Of a DNA stretch of 5,536 nucleotides, positions 1-5,299 are shown piece by piece. Position 1 is the stretch's first letter. Each line of letters starts with the position of its first letter. The stretch spans positions 1-5,536 of the forward strand of contig CAKMKB010000259.1 in the NCBI GenBank assembly GCA_927435965.1. Direction: 5' to 3'. The translations under genes were made by a program, and so were the position numbers. This stretch comes from 38-11 sp927435965 (lineage in GTDB: Bacteria > Bacillota > Clostridia > Tissierellales > Dethiosulfatibacteraceae). The notes below the pieces were generated by a model. It was not told the origin of the DNA, searched no databases, and saw only the letters and a program-made list of their open reading frames with translations.

Positions 1-1
1 G

Positions 2-130
2 TGGCTAGAAGGTCACCCTAACGACAGCCTGAAAGCGGAATGGAAATATTATCTGGATGAAGCCGCGCAGGAAGCAGATGTACAAAAACAGCTGGAAGTC
101 ATTCGAAAAACTCCTGCAAACCTTTGTTGA
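2..130 (+). CDS. 3' fragment of an unidentified reading frame (partial at the left edge)
   Basis: An open frame enters from the left edge and ends at TGA 128-130, giving 42 residues. The peptide is hydrophilic, charged and probably helical (it begins WLEGHPNDSLKAEW and ends VIRKTPANLC). I do not recognise the family. Base composition is about 47% GC over the first 120 bases, higher than the genes downstream, which fits sequence of different origin or a differently biased gene. It overlaps, in another frame, the possible 5' end of the next open frame (57 onward). It could be the true C-terminus of an upstream gene, or a remnant broken by the rearrangement that appears to have removed the start of the CDF gene. 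It could also be a chance open frame; 42 codons is short. Confidence that it is a real coding end is low. Confidence 0.3.
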   Translation, partial: WLEGHPNDSLKAEWKYYLDEAAQEADVQKQLEVIRKTPANLC

Positions 131-1280
131 TGCCAATGAATATGGCTCAATTTTAAAGATGGAAGATCTGAATTGGGAGTTGCTGAGATCTTATGCAGAT
201 TCGTCCATTACTCGGGGTCAGATTAACATGGATAGTATTGGATTAGTTGCCCTTAGTATTTCAATAACCGCCGATGCCTTTAACAATCTATCTGACTTGG
301 GAACTAACTTGGTATCATTCATCGGTTTCACATTGGCTGACAAACCAGCTGATAAGGATCATCCTTTCGGACATGGGCGATCAGAATATATTTCGGCCAT
401 GATCATTTCTGTCATAATTCTATTGTTCAGCTATGAGTTGATCAAATCTTCTGTCCTCAGGATTATCAATCCACAGCCTGTAATATTTAAGTGGTATGTT
501 GTTTTGATATTGGTCATTTCAATTTTAGTGAAGTTATGGATGGCCTTCTTTAACAAAGAGCTTAATAGAAAAATAGATTCTCACAATCTGGACGCTATTT
601 TTGTAGATAGTGTTGCTGATGTATTAGCAACTAGTGTCGTATTGATTTCTTTTATTCTCTCAAAATACACGGTTTTTTCTTTCGATGGAATTGCTGGAAT
701 ATTTGTTGGATTATTTATCGGCTACAATGGTGTGACAATACTTAAAGAGACGCTCAACGCCATTATAGGATCCCCGCCAAAAGCTGAGGAATACTATAAT
801 ATTGTCAATTTCATCAAAAAATTCGATAGTATAGACGGTGTACATGATCTGATCATACATGACTATGGGCCTGAAACCAAGCTTGCCACCATACATGTGG
901 AGATGTCATGTGATTATACTTTCTCTGACGCTCATGCTATTATCGATACTATTGAAAACAGAGTAAAGGAGAAATTTGGTGTTGAATTGGTTATACACAT
1001 CGATCCAGTCGAGGACGCATGTGACAGTACACAAATCAACAAAGAAATACTTGAAAAAATCACAAGTGACTATGACAGTATAAAGGATGTTCATGATTTT
1101 AGAATTGTCAACGAAAGGGGCCAGAAAATTATTGTATTCGATGTTGTTGTAGTTGACACTCTAAACAATAAAGATATTGAAGCATTAAGAAATGATATCA
1201 TTGAAAAGTTTAATGAAAATAGTGATTTTTACCGTATAGTGGTAAATATTGAAAAAGAAGATACTTTTATCTATCAATAA
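57..1280 (+). CDS. Cation diffusion facilitator transporter, MntE-like metal-site pattern, with disrupted N-terminus lacking TM1
   Basis: CDF-family efflux pump (metal:H+ antiport across the cytoplasmic membrane). Numbered from ATG 57 (407 aa), recognisable CDF sequence begins near residue 61-67 (SISITADAFNNLSD) and continues with HPFGHGR at 102-108, membrane segments near 112-135, 146-166, 179-203 and 209-230, and a cytoplasmic dimerisation domain at about 245-318. The transport-site pattern is N76xxxD80 in TM2 and D184xxxD188 in TM5, the N-D/D-D set reported for manganese exporters such as pneumococcal MntE; manganese is therefore an inference. The cytoplasmic domain keeps H263, H280, H293, H314 and D316, matching metal ligands of E. 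coli YiiP. A second, degenerate copy of this domain follows at about 328-403. TM1 is absent: residues 1-60 are hydrophilic and unlike CDF N-termini. Starts at 57, 78, 159 or 228 are possible; 228 (350 aa) lies closest to the family homology and none has a strong ribosome binding site. Transport activity is doubtful. A terminator follows directly. Confidence 0.85.
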   Translation: MKPRRKQMYKNSWKSFEKLLQTFVDANEYGSILKMEDLNWELLRSYADSSITRGQINMDSIGLVALSISITADAFNNLSDLGTNLVSFIGFTLADKPADKDHPFGHGRSEYISAMIISVIILLFSYELIKSSVLRIINPQPVIFKWYVVLILVISILVKLWMAFFNKELNRKIDSHNLDAIFVDSVADVLATSVVLISFILSKYTVFSFDGIAGIFVGLFIGYNGVTILKETLNAIIGSPPKAEEYYNIVNFIKKFDSIDGVHDLIIHDYGPETKLATIHVEMSCDYTFSDAHAIIDTIENRVKEKFGVELVIHIDPVEDACDSTQINKEILEKITSDYDSIKDVHDFRIVNERGQKIIVFDVVVVDTLNNKDIEALRNDIIEKFNENSDFYRIVVNIEKEDTFIYQ

Positions 1281-1283
1281 CAG

Positions 1284-1325
1284 AAGCTGCCAAATATCTG
1301 TTCAAGTTCAGATGGCAGCTTTTTC
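1284..1325 (+). terminator. Intrinsic terminator after the CDF gene, between convergent genes
   Basis: AAGCTGCC (1284-1291) pairs perfectly with GGCAGCTT (1314-1321). An inner helix ATCTG (1296-1300) with CAGAT (1309-1313) closes an 8-base loop, leaving a 4-base bulge (1292-1295). The + strand continues straight into a T-rich tail from 1320. The hairpin starts 3 bases after the CDF stop codon and ends 12 bases from the stop of the convergent minus-strand operon. On the minus strand the same stem is followed by only a mixed T-containing sequence, so termination in that direction would be weaker. Confidence 0.88.
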
Positions 1326-1332
1326 TTTGTTT

Positions 1333-2451
1333 TTAACTTTTTTTGACAAACTTCATATCTATCCAGTTCTTAATTTTCCAAGGCCACATTCCTAGCCAAT
1401 ACAAGCCTTTATAATGTAGTATTGCTTTTTTGTGTCCCAGTGACATAATGGATAGATAGTCCTGTTGAGGATAGTAAGCTTTCAATTCTTTTCCTTCATT
1501 AAGCATGACCAGATTTTCACATAAATAGGACGCCTGTCTAACGGCATAAACCCCTGCTTTCTTGATATTAGGATAGTCTTCAAATCCGATGCAATCTCCT
1601 GCCCCGAAAACAAATGGATTCGAGATACTTCTTAGATTTGGATCAACCAGCATATATCCTTTATTATCCAATTTCAATCCTGTACCTTCAAATAAACCTG
1701 GTGCTATTGGACCTGTGGTAAAGATGATTTTTTGGTACGGAATCGTTTCCTGATTATTTAAAGTTATTGCAGTCTCGAAAACCTGCGTTATTTGAGAGTT
1801 ACACTGTATAGTGATGTTTTTTCTTTCTAGATATTGAATTATTTTTTTTCTTGTTTTTACGGGATAATCTTTTAAAATATCTGCATACCTATGAATGATT
1901 GTTATGTTTATTCCCTTTTTCTCCATCTTCTCAAAGCCTGCCCGCAAAGCAAATGCAATCTCGACACCTGCAGCTCCACCACCAATCAATATCCAACAAT
2001 CATTTGGGTTAGCCTTGAACATCCATTCTTTAATCATTGTCAAATTTGACCATGGCTTGATGGGTAAGTGATTCTTTATATTCAAAGTAAAGGTTGGTCT
2101 GGCAATTCTCGATCCTATATCCAGTGATAAATATTGATAACCTACTGTGTGCTCATAATCAATCCATATCCTCTGACTCGTAGTATCAATCCTTGTCACT
2201 TTTCCTTTGATAAAAGATATGCCATGCTCCTGACACATTTTCGGCAAGTTAAATGTCATTTCCTCTAAAGAATAAATCCCTTCTAAAAATCCAGAAGCCA
2301 TCCCAGAATAATATTGGTAATTGTCTTCAGAAACAAGAAGAATTGTCTCCTTTTGAGTTAATTTCTTTCTTAGGTTGTAAATCAAATTCACATGAGCATG
2401 ACCTCCTCCCACCAAGAGAAAGTCTACTTTATCAGGAAATGAATCCATCAT
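1333..2451 (-). CDS. FAD-dependent NAD(P)H oxidoreductase of the SelD-associated / NDH-2-like type
   Basis: Pyridine nucleotide-disulfide oxidoreductase fold, 372 aa from the ATG at 2451. The N-terminal FAD Rossmann motif is LLVGGGHAHV (G15-G16-G17-H-A-H20). This GGGHAHV form is typical of the family known as the N-terminal part of SelD fusion proteins (TIGR03169-like) and of NDH-2-related enzymes. The NAD(P)H-binding motif GGGAAGVE lies at about 157-164 and the second FAD motif FGAGDC at about 282-287. No CxxxxC redox pair is visible, so electrons probably pass from FAD to a quinone or another acceptor. The C-terminus (about 355-372, with WPWKIKNW) is short, basic and aromatic, suited to peripheral membrane binding as in NDH-2. 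It is the last gene of the operon: its ATG lies one base after the preceding TAG stop, so translation is probably coupled. An in-frame TTG at 2502 would overlap that gene and lacks a matching ribosome binding site. No selD is in the window. The substrate is unknown; sulfide:quinone reductase is less likely without its conserved cysteine context. Confidence 0.87.
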   Translation of the reverse strand: MMDSFPDKVDFLLVGGGHAHVNLIYNLRKKLTQKETILLVSEDNYQYYSGMASGFLEGIYSLEEMTFNLPKMCQEHGISFIKGKVTRIDTTSQRIWIDYEHTVGYQYLSLDIGSRIARPTFTLNIKNHLPIKPWSNLTMIKEWMFKANPNDCWILIGGGAAGVEIAFALRAGFEKMEKKGINITIIHRYADILKDYPVKTRKKIIQYLERKNITIQCNSQITQVFETAITLNNQETIPYQKIIFTTGPIAPGLFEGTGLKLDNKGYMLVDPNLRSISNPFVFGAGDCIGFEDYPNIKKAGVYAVRQASYLCENLVMLNEGKELKAYYPQQDYLSIMSLGHKKAILHYKGLYWLGMWPWKIKNWIDMKFVKKS

Positions 2452-2452
2452 T

Positions 2453-3049
2453 CTAATAATCACCTTTTCTAAATATTTTACAGATTCGATAAAAACGTAC
2501 AATGCCTGTTAAAAACATCAATAGATTGAATACCATTAGTATATATACCGCTACTTGGGCAAATAAAGCCATCAGAGTGAACGTAATAAAGGTTTCTGTT
2601 CTCTCCACCAAACCAAAATCATAATATATGCTTTTATCACTTTTGTTTTGAAACAAGGCTCCCGCTACCATAAAAGTTGAAAAGTTGAAAATAACCCCGA
2701 TAAAAAACAAATAAAAAACCCAATGATGTTGGTTGTGCCATATTGCAAAACCAAAGACAAAGGAGCTCTCAACCAGACGGTCAAAAATTAGATCCATATA
2801 AGCACCGTAACGCGATGTTTTACCAGATAGTCTCGCAACCGTACCATCAAGTACATCAAGAAGTCCCGACACCCAAAGCAAGGCAATTGCTGAAAAAACC
2901 TGTCCAAAGGCAATAAAACCCGCTGAAAATAACCCTGCCACAAATGCTCCTATACTTATTTGATTGGGTTGGATTTTCGTTTTGACCAACCATCTCCCCA
3001 TATCATTAAATAAAGTCTGTACTAACGGTCTTATTTTAGTATCAATCAT
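2453..3049 (-). CDS. CDP-alcohol phosphatidyltransferase family membrane enzyme
   Basis: Integral membrane enzyme that transfers a phosphatidyl group from CDP-diacylglycerol (or a related CDP-alcohol) to an alcohol acceptor. The complete signature D-x2-D-G-x2-A-R-x8-G-x3-D-x3-D is present: D65, D68, G69, A72, R73, G82, D86 and D90, numbered from ATG 3049 (198 aa). These aspartates bind the catalytic divalent metals and all are intact. Several hydrophobic segments follow, at about 31-50, 52-66, 94-104, 109-134 and 152-184, as usual for this 180-220 aa family. The acceptor cannot be read from the sequence; PgsA-like, PssA-like, inositol-phosphate or an archaetidyl-type substrate are all possible, and E. 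coli YnjF is an uncharacterised relative in size and type. An upstream in-frame TTG at 3067 overlaps the stop of the preceding gene, but a good AAAAAGGA site 7 bases before ATG 3049 favours the shorter form. Middle gene of the three-gene operon; its stop is one base from the next ATG. Confidence 0.93.
   Translation of the reverse strand: MIDTKIRPLVQTLFNDMGRWLVKTKIQPNQISIGAFVAGLFSAGFIAFGQVFSAIALLWVSGLLDVLDGTVARLSGKTSRYGAYMDLIFDRLVESSFVFGFAIWHNQHHWVFYLFFIGVIFNFSTFMVAGALFQNKSDKSIYYDFGLVERTETFITFTLMALFAQVAVYILMVFNLLMFLTGIVRFYRICKIFRKGDY
2459..2466 (-). promoter_or_regulatory. Ribosome binding site setting the oxidoreductase start at 2451
   Basis: On the minus strand AAAGGTGAT sits 7 bases before ATG 2451. 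It lies inside the last codons (Lys-Gly-Asp-Tyr) of the CDP-alcohol phosphatidyltransferase gene. This supports the ATG at 2451 over the upstream TTG at 2502 and fits translational coupling. Confidence 0.75.
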
Positions 3050-3056
3050 TTTTTTA

Positions 3057-3063
3057 TCCTTTT
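3057..3063 (-). promoter_or_regulatory. Ribosome binding site setting the phosphatidyltransferase start at 3049
   Basis: AAAAAGGA on the minus strand lies 7 bases before ATG 3049 and just after the TGA stop (3066-3064) of the TVP38 gene. It is downstream of the alternative TTG start at 3067, so it cannot serve that codon. The ATG is preferred for this reason. Confidence 0.75.
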
Positions 3064-3720
3064 TCAACTCAAATTGCTTTTCCTTTTAACAACAGATATT
3101 ATCAAGGTGAATCCCAGCAATACGCCAACTGATACGATTATCCCCAATGGATTGTTTTGAATATCAGTTGCTGTGTGAGATAAATAAACATAAACCGTCG
3201 TTCCAGGAAGCATTCCTACTAAAGAACCAATGGCATAGTCTCTATACCTGATTTTCGTTAATCCGGACAAATAATTAATGCCATTAAATGGAAAGAGAGG
3301 AATCAATCTTACATAAAGCATGAAAATCAATCCATTTTTTTCTATTTGTTTGGAAGCTTTTTCCAAAAACGTGTCAGCTCGAATAATCTTTTGGATTAAA
3401 TCTCCGCCTAGCCATCTAGAAATCCAGAAAGTTAATTGACATCCAATATTCGACCCAATAATCACCAGTAACAATCCTTGCCAAAAACCGAAAATAGGTG
3501 CCGCTAAAAGCGTTAACGCTATTCCTGGTAAAGCCAGAACGACCCCTCCAATATATATCATTATATAAATCAATGGGGCCGAAGGATTACCTTGAATACT
3601 TCGAATAAAATCTCCTGCTTCTTCTATACTGAATTGAGTTCTAAAAGGACTGAAAAACACAATTAAGGCAATCAGGAGAAACAAAGCTATTTTTTTATGC
3701 TTTAATATCCATTTTTTCAT
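3064..3720 (-). CDS. TVP38/TMEM64 family (VTT / DedA-like) membrane protein
   Basis: Polytopic inner-membrane protein of 218 aa, the usual length. A basic N-terminus and first helix (about 9-25) are followed by the first re-entrant-type segment with LPG at 64-66 and FG at 77-78, a helix at about 80-100 ending SRWLGG, then the second conserved block R138-L-I-P-L-F-P-F-N146, NY at 149-150, GLT at 153-155 and GMLPGTTVY at 169-177, and two C-terminal helices (about 163-182 and 192-211). These are hallmark VTT-domain motifs. Eukaryotic VTT proteins (TMEM41B, VMP1) are lipid scramblases and bacterial DedA relatives move undecaprenyl phosphate or phospholipids; lipid translocation here is an inference from family. 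It is the first gene of the operon and precedes a phosphatidyltransferase, which fits a lipid role. ATG 3720 directly follows an in-frame TAA, so the start is firm, though its ribosome binding site is poor (only AAG about 7 bases upstream). Transcription probably starts near 3796. Confidence 0.93.
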   Translation of the reverse strand: MKKWILKHKKIALFLLIALIVFFSPFRTQFSIEEAGDFIRSIQGNPSAPLIYIMIYIGGVVLALPGIALTLLAAPIFGFWQGLLLVIIGSNIGCQLTFWISRWLGGDLIQKIIRADTFLEKASKQIEKNGLIFMLYVRLIPLFPFNGINYLSGLTKIRYRDYAIGSLVGMLPGTTVYVYLSHTATDIQNNPLGIIVSVGVLLGFTLIISVVKRKSNLS

Positions 3721-3802
3721 TTAACTTGCAGGCATCACTATGATACACGGGATACCATCCTTTCATACAGTTGATCTAAAGAATTTATCTACTCATATAG
3801 AA

Positions 3803-3831
3803 AGTATAACACTCCCAAAGGTATATAACAA
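3803..3831 (-). promoter_or_regulatory. Sigma-70-type promoter of the minus-strand operon
   Basis: On the minus strand, TTGTTA (3831-3826) and TATACT (3808-3803) are separated by exactly 17 bases. Transcription would start near 3796 and leave a leader of about 75 bases before ATG 3720. The -35 box overlaps the position where the -35 of the divergent + strand promoter would fall. Confidence 0.68.
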
Positions 3832-3843
3832 ACTCAACATTCA

Positions 3844-3852
3844 TGATATAAT
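3844..3852 (+). promoter_or_regulatory. Extended -10 promoter of the divergent oxidoreductase gene
   Basis: TGATATAAT matches the extended -10 form TGnTATAAT perfectly. No good -35 hexamer lies 16-18 bases upstream (the sequence there is TATAAC or a one-base shift), which is typical of extended -10 promoters. The start point would be near 3859, giving a leader of about 20 bases that contains only the ribosome binding site. Confidence 0.65.
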
Positions 3853-3866
3853 CAAGTAATGATTTG

Positions 3867-3874
3867 AAGGAGGT
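3867..3874 (+). promoter_or_regulatory. Strong ribosome binding site setting the start at 3879
   Basis: AAGGAGGT is a near-complete match to the 16S anti-Shine-Dalgarno and lies 4 bases before ATG 3879. It falls inside the reading frame that would begin at TTG 3864, so that start is ruled out in favour of the ATG. Confidence 0.85.
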
Positions 3875-3878
3875 TGTG

Positions 3879-5297
3879 ATGAAATATGATTATCATATAA
3901 TCGTTATAGGCGCTGGCAGTGCTGGTCTGGTAACGGCAAGCGGAATAGCTACCATAGGTGCTAAAGTAGCTCTCATAGAGTCCGACAAAATGGGAGGAGA
4001 TTGTCTGAATACCGGTTGTGTTCCTAGTAAAACCTTCTTGAAATCTGCCCATATCGCCTCAGCTATGAACGATGGTTCTCAATACGGCATTGATTCCGGA
4101 CCCATAAATGTTGATTGGCAAGCTGTAAAAACCAGGATTCAATCCATCATCAAACAAATTGAACCCCATGATTCTAAAGAACGTTTTGAAAAAATGGGTG
4201 TTGATGTTTTCTTAGGCAAAGCATATCTTTTGGATAATCATACAGTTCTGATTGGGGAAGAAAAAATCACTGGCCGAAATATCGTACTTGCTACCGGATC
4301 AGACCCTCTAATTCCTTCAATCCCTGGACTCCAATCAGTTCCTTACAAGACAAATCTGGATATTTTTGATTTGCCTGAATTACCTAAAAAGCTTCTAATA
4401 CTAGGTTCTGGCTCTATTGCTCTGGAATTGGGACAAGGTTTTTCCCACTTAGGAGTAGATGTAACCATCATTAGTCGGTCTTCCAGGCTATTTCAGCGAG
4501 ACGAACCTGAAGTTCATGATACGATGTTAAATACTCTGTCTCGAGCTGGTATGAAAATTCATTTAAATGCCGCCATTATGCAAGTGGTTTCAATCGACAA
4601 CGATGTGAAAGTACAGTTTGAAGAACGTGGTATTCCTATAGAAGTCACCGGTGATACTTTGCTCGTTGCTTTAGGTAGAAAGCCTGCCACAGCGTCTCTC
4701 GGTCTAGAAAACACCAAGGTGCAATGTGATAAAAAGGGTTTTATTATCACAGATCAAAACTTGCGCACTCATGAATCCAATATCTATGCTTGTGGTGATG
4801 TGGTTGGTCCTTATCTATTCACCCACATGGCAGGGTATCAAGCGGGTATCGTAATCCGTAACGTCTTATTTAGATTAGGTTCAAAAGTTGATTATAAAAA
4901 AGTGACTTGGTGCACTTATACCAAACCAGAAGTAGCTCATGTAGGTCTGACGGAAGCGCAGGCAAGAGATCAAGGTTTATATAAGGAGTCACTCTATTTT
5001 CCATTGAATAAAAACGATCGAGCAAGGACTGATAATGACCGAATTGGATTTCTTAAGCTTGTGGTTAATAAAAAAGGTCTGCTCATCGGCGCCACTATCG
5101 TTTCTGAAAAAGCAGGTGATTTAATCCCCCTTGCAACATTGGCCATTCAAAAGGGTTTAAAACCATCAAGTTTCTTAGGTATCATTTACCCTTATCCGAT
5201 AATAGCAGAAAGTTATAGTTCAGCAGCCTTGGAGAAAACAAAGTCCTCTTTAAAAGAATGGCATAAAAAACTGATTCATTTTGTATTTCTTAGATAA
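3879..5297 (+). CDS. MerA/Lpd-like FAD-dependent pyridine nucleotide-disulfide oxidoreductase
   Basis: Class I flavoprotein disulfide reductase, 472 aa from ATG 3879. FAD motif GAGSAG at about 11-16; redox-active disulfide GGDCLNTGCVPSK with C42 and C47; NAD(P) motif GSGSIALE at about 176-183; ACGDV at about 304-308 and FTHMAGYQA at about 314-322; then the C-terminal dimerisation domain. After the second nucleotide-fold strand, the arginine-rich SRSSRLFQR suggests NADPH rather than NADH (inference). At the dimer interface the usual His-Pro-x-x-x-Glu acid-base pair reads Tyr439-Pro-Ile-Ile-Ala-Glu444, so tyrosine replaces histidine, as in mercuric reductases. The C-terminal vicinal cysteines that bind Hg(II) in true MerA are absent (the protein ends in LIHFVFLR), and there is no N-terminal heavy-metal-binding domain. 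Mercuric reductase activity is therefore unlikely; dihydrolipoamide dehydrogenase is also disfavoured by the tyrosine and the absence of 2-oxoacid dehydrogenase genes. The substrate is unknown. Read divergently from the VTT operon. No clear terminator follows. Confidence 0.9.
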   Translation: MKYDYHIIVIGAGSAGLVTASGIATIGAKVALIESDKMGGDCLNTGCVPSKTFLKSAHIASAMNDGSQYGIDSGPINVDWQAVKTRIQSIIKQIEPHDSKERFEKMGVDVFLGKAYLLDNHTVLIGEEKITGRNIVLATGSDPLIPSIPGLQSVPYKTNLDIFDLPELPKKLLILGSGSIALELGQGFSHLGVDVTIISRSSRLFQRDEPEVHDTMLNTLSRAGMKIHLNAAIMQVVSIDNDVKVQFEERGIPIEVTGDTLLVALGRKPATASLGLENTKVQCDKKGFIITDQNLRTHESNIYACGDVVGPYLFTHMAGYQAGIVIRNVLFRLGSKVDYKKVTWCTYTKPEVAHVGLTEAQARDQGLYKESLYFPLNKNDRARTDNDRIGFLKLVVNKKGLLIGATIVSEKAGDLIPLATLAIQKGLKPSSFLGIIYPYPIIAESYSSAALEKTKSSLKEWHKKLIHFVFLR

Positions 5298-5299
5298 AT

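Noticed and set aside
1..235. Serine recombinase or transposase remnant
   Set aside because: The helical, charged peptides vaguely recall recombinase C-termini, but no diagnostic motif, terminal repeat or catalytic residue is visible.
3721..3796. Possible riboswitch or attenuator in the leader of the minus-strand operon
   Set aside because: Only a weak stem (GGTATC with GATGCC, one G-U pair, 14-base loop) is visible, with no U-tract and no known riboswitch core.
3852..4052. Minus-strand frame opposite the start of the MerA-like gene
   Set aside because: Antisense to the conserved FAD and CxxxxC region; composition fits a shadow frame and no ribosome binding site is seen.
3879..5297. True mercuric reductase and a mercury resistance locus
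   Set aside because: The C-terminal cysteine pair and N-terminal metal-binding domain are absent, and no merR, merT or merP is nearby.
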